64,000 nucleotides of DNA from Scandinavium sp051650185 (GCF_051650185.1 NZ_JBOFIN010000028.1:1-64000); one strand, 5' to 3'; shown: positions 47,389-57,168, numbered from the stretch's first letter. Numbers and translations are program-made. Notes: generated from the letters alone by a model not told the origin.

Positions 47389-48672
47389 TCAGGCTGGTGT
47401 GCTGATTCGGGCTAACTGCTCGAAGTAGTCGGGGAAGGTTTTCGCCGTACATTTCGGATCAAGGATCGTGACAGGGGTGTCTGATAGCGCCACCAGCGAG
47501 AAGCACATCGCCATGCGGTGGTCGTTATAGGTGCCAATTTCCGCGAAAGTCAGTTGCGCAGGCGGAGTCACGCGAATGTAGTCTTCGCCCTCTTCCACTT
47601 CAGCGCCTACTTTACGAAGTTCGGTCGCCATCGCGAAAAGACGGTCTGTTTCCTTCACACGCCAGTTATAAATGTTGCGAAGCGTGGTGGTGCCTTTCGC
47701 AAACAGCGCAGCAGTGGCGATTGTCATTGCAGCATCAGGGATATGGTTCATGTCCATATCAACGGCGTTCAGTTCACCGCGAGTACAGGCAATGAAATCT
47801 TCGCCCCAGGTCACCGTGGCGCCCATTTTTTCCAGCACATCGGCAAAACGGATATCACCCTGTACGCTGTTACGGCCAATACCGGTGACTTTGACCGAAC
47901 CGCCCTTAATGGCAGCAGCGGCCAGGAAGTAGGAGGCAGATGAAGCATCACCTTCAACCAGATAAGCACCTGGAGACTGGTAGTGCTGCCCGCCTTTGAC
48001 GACAAAGCGCTGATAATTCTGGTTATCAACTTTTACCCCAAACGTGTTCATCAGATGCAGGGTAATGTCGATGTATGGTTTCGACACCAGGTCGCCTTTG
48101 ATACTGATAACGGTATCCTGCGCGGCCAGTGGCGCCGTCATTAATAACGCTGTCAGGAACTGGCTGGAAACACTGCCATCGACACTGACTTCACCGCCAA
48201 CGAACCCACCCTGAAGGCGCAGCGGCGGGTAATTCTCTTGCTCCAGATACTCAATCTGCGCACCGCCCTGACGAAGCGCGTCAACGAGATGACCAATTGG
48301 GCGCTCTTTCATTCGCGGTTCGCCGGTAAGCACGATATTGTTGCTGCCAAGGCACAATGCGGCAGCCAGTGGACGCATCGCAGTACCCGCATTCCCAAGG
48401 AACAATTCCAGTGCTGAAGCAGCCTTAAGCGGGCCACCGTTCCCCACAACTTCACAGCGTGTGCGATCGGCAGAAAGCGTGTACTGAACGCCTAACGCAG
48501 TCAGCGCATTGAGCATGTGGCGCACGTCGTCGCTATCCAGCAGGTTGGTGAGCGTAGTGGTGCCATTGGCTAATGCCGCCAGCAGCAAGGCACGGTTAGA
48601 GACACTTTTAGAACCAGGTAAATTGATGGTGCCATCCACCCGCGCGATGGGTTGTAACGTCAGGGATTCCAT
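47389..48672 (-). CDS. aroA: AroA, EPSP synthase
   Basis: 427 residues. N-terminal LPGSKSVSNRALLLAAL, the PEP-site loop LFLGNAGTAMRPLAA with the usual glyphosate-sensitive Gly, and C-terminal YNDHRMAM. It joins shikimate-3-phosphate with PEP in aromatic amino acid synthesis. It is the second gene of serC-aroA, with a terminator-like structure in the 69-base gap. Confidence 0.98.
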   Translation of the reverse strand: MESLTLQPIARVDGTINLPGSKSVSNRALLLAALANGTTTLTNLLDSDDVRHMLNALTALGVQYTLSADRTRCEVVGNGGPLKAASALELFLGNAGTAMRPLAAALCLGSNNIVLTGEPRMKERPIGHLVDALRQGGAQIEYLEQENYPPLRLQGGFVGGEVSVDGSVSSQFLTALLMTAPLAAQDTVISIKGDLVSKPYIDITLHLMNTFGVKVDNQNYQRFVVKGGQHYQSPGAYLVEGDASSASYFLAAAAIKGGSVKVTGIGRNSVQGDIRFADVLEKMGATVTWGEDFIACTRGELNAVDMDMNHIPDAAMTIATAALFAKGTTTLRNIYNWRVKETDRLFAMATELRKVGAEVEEGEDYIRVTPPAQLTFAEIGTYNDHRMAMCFSLVALSDTPVTILDPKCTAKTFPDYFEQLARISTPA

Positions 48673-48696
48673 GAAACTTAACTCTCAACAACAGAA

Positions 48697-48726
48697 AATA
48701 AAAAACCCCGCAGTAAGACTACGGGG
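48697..48726 (-). terminator. Internal terminator/attenuator between serC and aroA
   Basis: Reading the minus strand: CCCCGTAG-TCTTA-CTGCGGGG followed by six T residues, lying 15 bases after the serC stop and 25 bases before aroA. It has all features of an intrinsic terminator but sits inside the operon. A partial terminator at this place lowers aroA relative to serC in E. coli. Confidence 0.8.
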
Positions 48727-48741
48727 ATGAAAACCGGGCGA

Positions 48742-49830
48742 TCAACCGTGGCGACGTTCGAACTCTTTCATGAAGTCCGTGAGTGCCTGAACGCCTGCAA
48801 GCGGCATGGCGTTATAGATAGAAGCGCGCATGCCGCCCACAACACGGTGGCCTTTCAATGAGTGCAAGCCAGCGGCGAACGATTCTTCAAGGAAAAGTTT
48901 ATCCAGCGCGCTGTCTGCCAGCTGGAAAGGAATGTTCATGCGTGAACGGTTTGAGCTCGCCACATCATTACGGTAGAAATCGCTGTTATCGATGGTGCCA
49001 TACAGCAGGTCTGCTTTCTGCTGATTAATCTTGTCCATTGCAGCCACACCGCCCTGCTCTTTCAGCCATTTAAATACCAGGCCTGCCAGATACCAGGCAA
49101 AAGTTGGCGGGGTGTTGAACATGGAGTCGTTCTCATTGAGAACAGTGTAATCAAGGATCGATGGGCAATCGGTGTGTGCTTTGCCTAGCAGATCTTCACG
49201 AACGATCACCAGCGTCAACCCGGCCGGACCGATGTTTTTTTGCGCACCCGCGTAGATAACGCCATAGCGGCTCACATCAATCGGGCTGGAGAGGATCGTT
49301 GAAGAGAAATCGGCGGTCACTACCACGTCTTTACCAAAGTTCGGCGTTTCATCAATCGCAATGCCGTCAATAGTTTCGTTCGGGCAGTAATGCAGGTACG
49401 CCGCGTTATCGGAAAGCTGCCAGTCGCGCATCGGCTTAACGGCACGCAGGCCATCAACCGTCACTTTGGCATCAATGACGCTCGGTGAGCAGTATTTTTT
49501 GGCTTCTTTAACCGCGCTCGCTGCCCAGTAGCCAGCGTCGACATAATCTGCGGTGGTTTTGTCGCCGAGCAGGTTAAGCGGAATGCCAGCAAATTGGCCG
49601 CGACCCCCACCGTGACAAAACAGCACTTTATAATTTGAAGGGATATTCAGCAGGTCGCGAAAATCTTTTTCTGCTTCTTCTGCCACCTGGATGAACTCTT
49701 TGCCACGATGGCTGATTTCCATTACCGATGTGCCCAGGCCCTGCCAGTTACACAGTTCCTGTTGTGCCAGTTTAAGAACATCCGCCGGAAGCATTGCCGG
49801 ACCAGAACTAAAATTGAAGACCTGAGTCAT
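48742..49830 (-). CDS. serC: SerC, phosphoserine/phosphohydroxythreonine aminotransferase
   Basis: 362 residues. N-terminal VFNFSSGPAMLP, PLP lysine in YAGAQKNIGPAG (about residue 198), C-terminal GGMRASIYNAM. It acts in serine synthesis and in pyridoxal phosphate synthesis. Operon with aroA. Confidence 0.98.
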   Translation of the reverse strand: MTQVFNFSSGPAMLPADVLKLAQQELCNWQGLGTSVMEISHRGKEFIQVAEEAEKDFRDLLNIPSNYKVLFCHGGGRGQFAGIPLNLLGDKTTADYVDAGYWAASAVKEAKKYCSPSVIDAKVTVDGLRAVKPMRDWQLSDNAAYLHYCPNETIDGIAIDETPNFGKDVVVTADFSSTILSSPIDVSRYGVIYAGAQKNIGPAGLTLVIVREDLLGKAHTDCPSILDYTVLNENDSMFNTPPTFAWYLAGLVFKWLKEQGGVAAMDKINQQKADLLYGTIDNSDFYRNDVASSNRSRMNIPFQLADSALDKLFLEESFAAGLHSLKGHRVVGGMRASIYNAMPLAGVQALTDFMKEFERRHG

Positions 49831-50008
49831 TTCCCCTCACCACGCTGTACAAGTTATTAGCCCGCAGGCATAAGTTATTCCTGTGGCTATCGGTTTTACC
49901 ATTCAGTGACACAGCCCGCAATGGCAAAAACTCACAGCGAAGAAATTGTGGCGAGGTTCACACAACAGAATCTGCCAGGTTGACGACAGAAAGCCGACAA
50001 TCTGGCTA
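49831..50008 (-). promoter_or_regulatory. serC promoter region with a CRP-like site
   Basis: 178 bases between serC and ycaP, without a gene. TGTGG-N6-TCACA at 49947-49962 matches the CRP consensus TGTGA-N6-TCACA at nine of ten positions. cAMP-CRP and Lrp both act on E. coli serC-aroA; only the CRP-like match is visible here. Confidence 0.55.
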
Positions 50009-50701
50009 TCAGGTAATGCGCTTCGCCCGGCACGCCTTCGACCATTCCGGGTGCCCACAGCGAGGGCACAGCTGGCGATCTCCAGCCTGCAGATGAAAAA
50101 TCGCGCTACAGCACGTGCAGGCGTAATCGTTCTCTTCCGGTACCGTTGTAAACCGCTCGAGGAGCTTTCCGGGCAGGATAGACAGCCCAGGTTTTGTCTC
50201 TGCGTCGTCGAAATAATAGAGGCTCACCTGGCCATTGGTTTCCATGATAGCCAACCTGACCTGCCCCAGGTGTTCAATGCTGTTCAGCCTGAGCTCCATG
50301 AAAAACTCAAATTCAGTCATGTTCTCGGCCCGCAATTTTTCCCAGGCCAGCTCGCCGTTTTCGACAATCACCACAGGTTTGCCTTCCAGCAAGTCTTCCA
50401 GTTTTTCACTGTGGGCCATCGCCCACATCACCAACCGATACAAGCCAGCAAGGGTGATGAACACCACGAGGACCGGCAGCATTGGCACATCATCATAAAA
50501 AGCGACGTCCCCCGCTGCCGACCCCAAGGTGAGAATAATCAGCACCTCAAACAACGACATTTGCCGCACGCCGCACCGCCCGGTGATTTTTAGGAACAAA
50601 AAAACCAGCACAAAGGTATAGAGGCTACGAAGCGCCACTTCGCCAAGAAAATCCACAGGCACTTTGTCCAGCGCCATACGATGCAGATCGAATGCTTGCA
50701 T
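50009..50701 (-). CDS. ycaP: YcaP, DUF421 inner-membrane protein
   Basis: 230 residues with about three hydrophobic segments in the first 90 residues, followed by a cytoplasmic DUF421 domain (KPVVIVENGEL...; LRAENMTEFEFFMELR). A C-terminal CTCC plus CPRC cluster (about 195-220) looks like a zinc ribbon. The function is unknown. Divergent from ycaO. Confidence 0.9.
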   Translation of the reverse strand: MQAFDLHRMALDKVPVDFLGEVALRSLYTFVLVFLFLKITGRCGVRQMSLFEVLIILTLGSAAGDVAFYDDVPMLPVLVVFITLAGLYRLVMWAMAHSEKLEDLLEGKPVVIVENGELAWEKLRAENMTEFEFFMELRLNSIEHLGQVRLAIMETNGQVSLYYFDDAETKPGLSILPGKLLERFTTVPEENDYACTCCSAIFHLQAGDRQLCPRCGHPEWSKACRAKRIT

Positions 50702-50836
50702 TTATATGCCTTAACAGTGAGTTATCTCTGTAAGCGTAGCCGGGCTTTTTATTTTCGCCGCCAGCGCCGGATTGATAGCGAATGACACGCAAAACCCGTA
50801 TCATTGCGCGCTTTCCGTACGATAAAAGTGACTGTC

Positions 50837-52603
50837 ATGACTCAAACATTTATTCCCGGCAAAGACGCCGCCCTGGAAGACTCCATCGCCCGATTCCAGC
50901 AGAAACTGAACGATCTCGGTTTCCAGATTGAAGAGGCTTCCTGGTTAAACCCGGTGCCAAACGTCTGGTCAGTGCATATCCGCGATAAAGAGTGTGCTCT
51001 GTGTTTCACCAACGGCAAGGGAGCCACCAAAAAAGCGGCGCTGGCCTCTGCGCTGGGTGAATACTTTGAGCGTCTGTCCACCAACTATTTCTTCGCGGAT
51101 TTCTGGCTAGGCGAAACCATCGCCAACGGCCCGTTTGTCCACTATCCGAATGAAAAGTGGTTCCCGCTGACTGACGATGACGAAGTGCCAGAAGGCCTGC
51201 TGGATCCTCGTCTGCGCGCGTTCTACGATCCTGACGATCAACTGACTGCCAGCCTGCTGGTTGATCTGCAGTCCGGTAATGACGATCGCGGCGTTTGCGG
51301 CCTGCCGTTTACTCGTCAGTCTGATGGCGAAACCATTTATATTCCGATGAATATCGTGGGCAACCTGTACGTGTCTAATGGGATGTCCGCTGGTAACACG
51401 GCGAACGAAGCCCGTGTTCAGGGTCTGTCAGAAGTTTTTGAACGTCATATCAAGAACCGCATCATTGCGGAAAGCATCAGCCTGCCAGAGATCCCGGCTG
51501 AAGTGATGGCACGTTACCCGGGCGTCGTGGAATCCATCGCTAAGCTTGAAGCAGAAGGCTTCCCTATTTTTGCCTACGACGGTTCACTTGGCGGCAAATA
51601 CCCTGTTATCTGCGTGGTCCTGTTCAACCCGGCAAACGGCACCTGCTTCGCCTCTTTCGGCGCGCATCCTGATTTTGGCGTAGCGCTGGAACGTACCGTG
51701 ACAGAACTGCTGCAGGGCCGTGGCCTGAAAGATCTCGACGTCTTCACCCCACCTACCTTCGATGACGAAGAAGTGGCTGAACACGCGAACCTGGAAACCC
51801 ACTTCATTGACTCCAGCGGTCTGATATCCTGGGATATGTTCAAACAGGATGCCGATTATCCGTTTGTTGACTGGAATTTCTCCGGCACCACCGAAGAAGA
51901 ATTCGCCACCCTGATGGCTATTTTCAAGGCAGAAGATAAAGAAGTTTATATTGCCGACTACGAACACCTGAGTGTTTACGCTTGCCGTATTCTGGTGCCG
52001 GGCATGTCTGATATTTATCCAGCCGAAGACTTGTGGCTGGCAAATAACAACATGGGCAGCCATCTGCGTGAAACCCTTCTTTCTCTTCCAGGCAGCGAGT
52101 GGGATAAAGAAGATTACCTGGCCCTTATCGAACAAATGGACGATGAAGGTCTGGACGACTTCACCCGCGTCCGTGAACTGCTGGGCATGGCGACCGGTAA
52201 AGACAATGGCTGGTATACCCTGCGCGTTGGTGAGCTGAAAGCGATGCTTGCGCTGGCCGGTGGCGACCTGGAACAAGCCCTGATTTGGACTGAATGGACC
52301 ATGGAATTCAATGCGTCGGTGTTCAGCGCTGAGCGAGCTAACTACTACCGTTGCCTGCAAACCCTGCTGCTGCTGTCACAGGAAGAAGAGCGTCAGCCTC
52401 TGCAGTACCTGAACGCCTTTGTTCGTATGTACGGCGCAGAGGCGGTTGAAGCTGCCAGTGCGGCCCTCAGCGGCGAAGAAGCTTTCTACGGTCTGCAGCC
52501 AGTTGACAGCGATCTGGAAGCTTTCCCGGCGCACCAGAGCCTGTTAAAAGCTTACGAGAAGCTGCAACGAGCAAAAGCTAACTTCTGGTCTGCCCAGAAG
52601 TAA
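50837..52603 (+). CDS. ycaO: YcaO, ATP-binding YcaO-domain protein linked to ribosomal S12 beta-methylthiolation
   Basis: 588 residues from the ATG at 50837 (MTQTFIPGKDAALEDSIARF); a start 11 codons upstream lacks support. The YcaO core covers about 60-390 with ATP-site motifs KGATKKAALASALGEYFERLS and NEARVQGLSEVFERHIK. A helical TPR-like C-terminal region (about 400-580) is typical of the E. coli type. YcaO homologues activate amide bonds with ATP in azoline/thioamide peptide synthesis. The E. coli protein assists RimO modification of S12. No precursor peptide or partner dehydrogenase gene is nearby. Confidence 0.95.
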   Translation: MTQTFIPGKDAALEDSIARFQQKLNDLGFQIEEASWLNPVPNVWSVHIRDKECALCFTNGKGATKKAALASALGEYFERLSTNYFFADFWLGETIANGPFVHYPNEKWFPLTDDDEVPEGLLDPRLRAFYDPDDQLTASLLVDLQSGNDDRGVCGLPFTRQSDGETIYIPMNIVGNLYVSNGMSAGNTANEARVQGLSEVFERHIKNRIIAESISLPEIPAEVMARYPGVVESIAKLEAEGFPIFAYDGSLGGKYPVICVVLFNPANGTCFASFGAHPDFGVALERTVTELLQGRGLKDLDVFTPPTFDDEEVAEHANLETHFIDSSGLISWDMFKQDADYPFVDWNFSGTTEEEFATLMAIFKAEDKEVYIADYEHLSVYACRILVPGMSDIYPAEDLWLANNNMGSHLRETLLSLPGSEWDKEDYLALIEQMDDEGLDDFTRVRELLGMATGKDNGWYTLRVGELKAMLALAGGDLEQALIWTEWTMEFNASVFSAERANYYRCLQTLLLLSQEEERQPLQYLNAFVRMYGAEAVEAASAALSGEEAFYGLQPVDSDLEAFPAHQSLLKAYEKLQRAKANFWSAQK

Positions 52604-52648
52604 AACCACAATAAATTTATGGCGAAATTATTCGCCTGCGCTATATTA

Positions 52649-52676
52649 CGGGGCCACAAAGTGTGGCCCCGTTTTT
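52649..52676 (+). terminator. ycaO terminator
   Basis: CGGGGCCAC-N5-GTGGCCCCG followed by TTTTT, 45 bases after the ycaO stop. Confidence 0.9.
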
Positions 52677-53002
52677 ATTTTCCCCGGTGTCAACTTTATT
52701 TTGTAATAATAAAGTTAATTATGCGTAAACACTATTATTAGTAGCTTACCCGCAATGTTAATTTTAATGCATATTACTCCATTTTAATTAACCGTTAAAA
52801 AGGGGGTTGCTGAAAAAATTCAACTCTATTTGCAATTTTTAAAATTTATTTTTATTTTGATAATCAGAAAGTTACGCCGCATTCGTTGAAAAACCACGCG
52901 TTCTGCGGGCCTATAAGCCAGGCGAGATATGATCTATATCAATTTCTCTTCTATAATGCTTTGTTAGTATCTCGTCGCCGACTTAATAAAGAGAGAGTTA
53001 GT
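52677..53002 (+). promoter_or_regulatory. focA-pflB upstream control region
   Basis: About 325 very AT-rich bases between the ycaO terminator and focA, without a gene. ATGAT-N4-ATCAA at 52929-52942 is an FNR-like site (one mismatch to TTGAT-N4-ATCAA), and TATAAT at 52952-52957 could be a -10 hexamer. In E. coli this region has several promoters controlled by FNR, ArcA and IHF; the other sites could not be marked reliably. Confidence 0.65.
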
Positions 53003-53860
53003 GTGAAAGCTGACAACCCTTTTGATCTTTTACTCCCAGCTGAGATGGCCAAAGTGGCCGAAGAAGCGGGTGTCTATAAAGCAACGAAACAACCGCTTAA
53101 AACCTTTTTCCTGGCGATTACTGCGGGTGTCTTCATCTCCATTGCCTTCGTCTTCTACATCACGTCCACGACCGGCACTGCGGGAATGCCGTTTGGTATT
53201 GCCAAGCTGATTGGCGGTATCTGCTTCTCACTAGGCCTTATCCTGTGTGTGATTTGCGGCGCAGACCTTTTCACCTCCACGGTGCTTATCGTGGTCGCAA
53301 AAGCAAGTGGCAAAATCACCTGGCTTCAACTGGCGAAGAACTGGTTCAACGTCTATGTTGGCAACCTGGTAGGCTGCCTGCTCTTTGTTTTGCTGATGTG
53401 GCTTTCGGGCGAATATATGACCGCCAACGGTGGCTGGGGACTCAACGTCCTGCAAACCGCTGACCACAAAATGCATCATACGTTTATTGAGGCCGTCTGC
53501 CTCGGTATCCTGGCAAACCTGATGGTCTGTCTCGCTGTGTGGATGAGCTACTCTGGCCGCAGCCTGATGGATAAAGCCATGATCATGGTTCTGCCTGTCG
53601 CGATGTTCGTCGCCAGCGGCTTCGAACACAGCATTGCGAACATGTTTATGATCCCAATGGGTATCGTGGTTCGCAACTTCGCCAGCCCGGAATTCTGGAC
53701 CGCTGTTGGGTCTTCTCCGGACAATTTCTCTCACCTGACTGTCATGAACTTCATCACTGATAACCTGATTCCGGTCACGATCGGGAACATTATTGGCGGT
53801 GGTCTGCTGGTTGGGTTGACGTACTGGGTCATTTACCTGCGTGGCAACGATCAGCACTAA
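53003..53860 (+). CDS. focA: FocA, formate/nitrite-family formate channel
   Basis: 285 residues from a GTG at 53003 (VKADNPFDLLLPAEMAKVAEEAGV), preceded by AGAGAG. The longer ATG frame from 52886 runs through the promoter and lacks homology. Six membrane segments and pore motifs such as FTSTVLIV, SGFEHSIANMF with the conserved central His. It exports formate made by PflB and re-imports it as medium acidifies. Operon with pflB, 51 bases apart. Confidence 0.96.
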   Translation: MKADNPFDLLLPAEMAKVAEEAGVYKATKQPLKTFFLAITAGVFISIAFVFYITSTTGTAGMPFGIAKLIGGICFSLGLILCVICGADLFTSTVLIVVAKASGKITWLQLAKNWFNVYVGNLVGCLLFVLLMWLSGEYMTANGGWGLNVLQTADHKMHHTFIEAVCLGILANLMVCLAVWMSYSGRSLMDKAMIMVLPVAMFVASGFEHSIANMFMIPMGIVVRNFASPEFWTAVGSSPDNFSHLTVMNFITDNLIPVTIGNIIGGGLLVGLTYWVIYLRGNDQH

Positions 53861-53911
53861 GGGTTGTTTCAGGCAGTAAATAAGAAATCCACTTAAGAAG
53901 GTAGGTGTTAC

Positions 53912-56194
53912 ATGTCCGAACTTAATGAAAAGTTAGCCACAGCCTGGGAAGGTTTTGCCAAAGGTGACTGGCAGAAAGAAGTCAACGTCCGTGACTTCAT
54001 CCAGAAAAACTACACCCCGTACGAAGGCGATGAATCCTTCCTGGCTGGTGCTACTGACGCGACCACCACCCTGTGGGATAACGTCATGGAAGGCGTAAAA
54101 CTGGAAAACCGCACTCACGCGCCAGTTGATTTCGACACTTCCGTTGCTTCTACCATCACTTCTCACGACGCTGGCTACATCAACAAAGCGCTCGAGAAAA
54201 TCGTTGGTCTGCAAACTGAAAAACCACTGAAACGTGCGATCATCCCGTTCGGTGGTATCAAAATGGTTGAGGGTTCCTGCAAAGCGTACGATCGCGAGCT
54301 GGACCCAATGCTGAAAAAAATCTTCACTGAATATCGTAAAACCCACAACCAGGGCGTTTTCGATGTTTACACCAAAGACATTCTGAACTGCCGTAAATCC
54401 GGTGTTCTGACTGGTCTGCCAGATGCTTACGGCCGTGGTCGTATCATCGGTGACTACCGTCGCGTTGCGCTGTACGGTATCGACTTCCTGATGAAAGACA
54501 AATACGCCCAGTTCGTTTCCCTGCAGTCTGACCTGGAAAACGGCGTAAACCTGGAAGCGACTATCCGTCTGCGTGAAGAAATCTCCGAGCAGTATCGTGC
54601 TCTGGGTCAAATCAAAGAAATGGCAGCAAAATACGGCTGTGATATCTCTGGCCCAGCGACTAACGCTCAGGAAGCCATTCAGTGGACTTACTTCGGCTAC
54701 CTGGCCGCTGTTAAATCTCAGAACGGTGCAGCAATGTCCTTCGGTCGCGTATCCACCTTCCTGGATGCGTACATCGAACGTGACCTGAAAGCAGGCAAAA
54801 TCACCGAGCAAGACGCTCAGGAAATGATTGACCACCTGGTCATGAAACTGCGTATGGTTCGCTTCCTGCGTACCCCAGAATACGATGAGCTGTTCTCCGG
54901 TGACCCAATCTGGGCAACCGAATCCATCGGTGGTATGGGTGTTGACGGCCGTACTCTGGTCTCTAAAAGCAGCTTCCGCTTCCTGAACACCCTGTACACC
55001 ATGGGTCCTTCTCCGGAGCCTAACATCACCGTTCTGTGGTCTGAAAAACTGCCTCTGAACTTCAAGAAATTCGCCGCTAAAGTGTCTATCGATACCTCTT
55101 CTCTGCAGTATGAGAACGATGACCTGATGCGTCCGGACTTCAACAACGACGACTACGCTATCGCTTGCTGCGTAAGCCCAATGGTTGTTGGTAAGCAAAT
55201 GCAGTTCTTCGGTGCTCGTGCAAACCTCGCGAAAACCATGCTGTACGCTATCAACGGCGGCGTTGATGAAAAACTGAAAATGCAGGTTGGTCCTAAGTCT
55301 GAACCAATCAAAGGTGACGTACTGAACTTTGACGAAGTCATGGATCGTATGGATCACTTCATGGACTGGCTGGCTAAACAGTACGTCACTGCACTGAACG
55401 TGATTCACTACATGCACGACAAGTACAGCTACGAAGCCTCTCTGATGGCGCTGCATGACCGTGACGTGGTTCGCACCATGGCATGTGGTATCGCAGGTCT
55501 GTCTGTTGCTGCTGACTCCCTGTCTGCAATCAAATATGCGAAAGTGAAACCGATTCGTGACGAAGACGGTCTGGCTGTTGACTTCGAAATCGAAGGCGAA
55601 TACCCGCAGTTTGGTAACAACGATTCTCGCGTAGATGACATGGCAGTTGACCTGGTAGAACGTTTCATGAAGAAAATTCAGAAACTCACTACCTACCGCA
55701 ACGCTATCCCGACTCAGTCTGTTCTGACCATTACCTCTAACGTGGTTTATGGTAAGAAAACCGGTAACACCCCAGACGGTCGTCGTGCTGGCGCGCCATT
55801 CGGCCCAGGTGCTAACCCAATGCACGGTCGTGACCAGAAAGGTGCTGTTGCCTCTCTGACTTCCGTTGCTAAACTGCCGTTCGCTTACGCTAAAGATGGT
55901 ATCTCTTACACCTTCTCTATCGTTCCGAATGCACTGGGTAAAGACGACGAAGTGCGTAAAACCAACCTGGCAGGTCTGATGGATGGTTACTTCCACCACG
56001 AAGCAACTATCGAAGGCGGTCAGCACCTGAACGTCAACGTCATGAACCGTGAAATGCTGCTCGATGCGATGGAACATCCGGAAAAATATCCGCAGCTGAC
56101 CATCCGCGTTTCTGGTTACGCAGTACGTTTTAACTCCCTGACGAAAGAACAGCAGCAGGACGTTATCACTCGTACCTTCACTCAGACCATGTAA
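53912..56194 (+). CDS. pflB: PflB, pyruvate formate-lyase
   Basis: 760 residues, E. coli length. The catalytic cysteine pair is in YAIACCVSP (Cys419/420 counting Met) and the glycyl-radical site is RVSGYAVRF (Gly735, i.e. 734 without Met). It converts pyruvate and CoA to acetyl-CoA and formate anaerobically. Codon use is strongly biased, as for highly expressed genes. AAGAAGG precedes the ATG. Activated by the PflA product encoded next. Confidence 0.99.
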   Translation: MSELNEKLATAWEGFAKGDWQKEVNVRDFIQKNYTPYEGDESFLAGATDATTTLWDNVMEGVKLENRTHAPVDFDTSVASTITSHDAGYINKALEKIVGLQTEKPLKRAIIPFGGIKMVEGSCKAYDRELDPMLKKIFTEYRKTHNQGVFDVYTKDILNCRKSGVLTGLPDAYGRGRIIGDYRRVALYGIDFLMKDKYAQFVSLQSDLENGVNLEATIRLREEISEQYRALGQIKEMAAKYGCDISGPATNAQEAIQWTYFGYLAAVKSQNGAAMSFGRVSTFLDAYIERDLKAGKITEQDAQEMIDHLVMKLRMVRFLRTPEYDELFSGDPIWATESIGGMGVDGRTLVSKSSFRFLNTLYTMGPSPEPNITVLWSEKLPLNFKKFAAKVSIDTSSLQYENDDLMRPDFNNDDYAIACCVSPMVVGKQMQFFGARANLAKTMLYAINGGVDEKLKMQVGPKSEPIKGDVLNFDEVMDRMDHFMDWLAKQYVTALNVIHYMHDKYSYEASLMALHDRDVVRTMACGIAGLSVAADSLSAIKYAKVKPIRDEDGLAVDFEIEGEYPQFGNNDSRVDDMAVDLVERFMKKIQKLTTYRNAIPTQSVLTITSNVVYGKKTGNTPDGRRAGAPFGPGANPMHGRDQKGAVASLTSVAKLPFAYAKDGISYTFSIVPNALGKDDEVRKTNLAGLMDGYFHHEATIEGGQHLNVNVMNREMLLDAMEHPEKYPQLTIRVSGYAVRFNSLTKEQQQDVITRTFTQTM

Positions 56195-56233
56195 GTGGTT
56201 TTGACTGAAAACACGTTGTAAAAAGCGTACAAT

Positions 56234-56261
56234 AAAGGCTCCACGCAAGTGGGGCCTTTTT
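56234..56261 (+). terminator. pflB terminator
   Basis: AAAGGCTCCAC-GCAA-GTGGGGCCTTTTT, a stem with one mismatch and T run, between pflB and pflA. It would set pflA expression lower than pflB. The 56262-56412 remainder is leader for pflA. Confidence 0.85.
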
Positions 56262-56412
56262 AACAACTCCTCTCCAACCCTAGCCTGCTTTGCCAGCCAT
56301 CTATACTTCGACTATCGGGTATTGGGTTTCTGTCAAAACAGACTTAACACAGCCGGTTTTGAGCTGTGCATACACTGGCCCCGGATGGGCCGTATCTGGA
56401 GAAAACACCGCA

Positions 56413-57153
56413 ATGTCTGCAATTGGTCGCATCCACTCCTTTGAATCCTGTGGCACCGTCGATGGCCCGGGTATCCGCTTTATTACCTTCTTCCAGGGCT
56501 GCCTGATGCGCTGCCTTTACTGCCATAACCGCGATACCTGGGACACTCACGGCGGCAAAGAGGTCACTGTCGAAGAACTGATGAAAGAGGTGGTGACCTA
56601 TCGCCACTTTATGAATGCGTCCGGTGGCGGCGTCACGGCATCTGGCGGTGAGGCCATCCTTCAGGCTGAATTTGTCCGCGACTGGTTCCGCGCCTGCCGC
56701 AAAGAAGGCATTCACACCTGTCTGGATACCAACGGTTTTGTCCGTCGCTATGACCCGGTGATTGACGAACTGCTGGAAGTGACTGACCTGGTGATGCTCG
56801 ACCTCAAGCAGATGAATGACGAAATTCACCAGAATCTTGTCGGCGTGTCGAATCACCGTACTCTGGAATTCTGCCGCTACCTGGCGAACAAAAATATTAA
56901 CGTCTGGATCCGCTACGTGGTCGTGCCGGGCTGGTCTGACGACGACGACTCCGCACACCGTCTTGGCGAATTTACCCGCGATATGGGTAACGTCGAGAAA
57001 ATCGAACTCCTGCCCTACCACGAGCTGGGTAAACACAAATGGGTGGCGATGGGCGAAGAGTACAAACTCGATGGCGTGCACCCGCCGAAGAAAGAGACCA
57101 TGGAGCGCGTGAAAGGCATTCTGGAGCAGTATGGTCATAAAGTGATGTACTAA
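56413..57153 (+). CDS. pflA: PflA, pyruvate formate-lyase activating enzyme
   Basis: 246 residues from the ATG at 56413 (MSAIGRIHSFESCGTVDGPGIRF). The upstream frame from 56290 covers the leader and adds 41 unmatched residues. Radical-SAM cluster motif GCLMRCLYC (Cys30, 34, 37), then the SAM-binding GGEAILQ. It makes the glycyl radical on PflB. Last conserved gene before the variable segment. Confidence 0.97.
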   Translation: MSAIGRIHSFESCGTVDGPGIRFITFFQGCLMRCLYCHNRDTWDTHGGKEVTVEELMKEVVTYRHFMNASGGGVTASGGEAILQAEFVRDWFRACRKEGIHTCLDTNGFVRRYDPVIDELLEVTDLVMLDLKQMNDEIHQNLVGVSNHRTLEFCRYLANKNINVWIRYVVVPGWSDDDDSAHRLGEFTRDMGNVEKIELLPYHELGKHKWVAMGEEYKLDGVHPPKKETMERVKGILEQYGHKVMY

Positions 57154-57168
57154 CTTCCCTGCGGTATA

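Noticed and set aside
50837..52603. YcaO as the core of a ribosomally synthesised peptide (RiPP) gene cluster
   Set aside because: Flanking genes are the usual ycaP and focA-pflB, and no precursor peptide, dehydrogenase, protease or exporter is nearby. It is the conserved housekeeping ycaO.
52886..53002. Extended ATG start for focA adding 39 residues
   Set aside because: The extension runs through the FNR site and the candidate -10 element and has no family similarity; the GTG at 53003 matches the known FocA N-terminus.
53933..56266. 777-residue open frame on the minus strand opposite pflB
   Set aside because: It is a mirror of the strongly codon-biased pflB gene. The protein has no recognisable domain, its start has no clear ribosome-binding site, and pflB itself is beyond doubt. 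Codon bias suppresses stops on the opposite strand.
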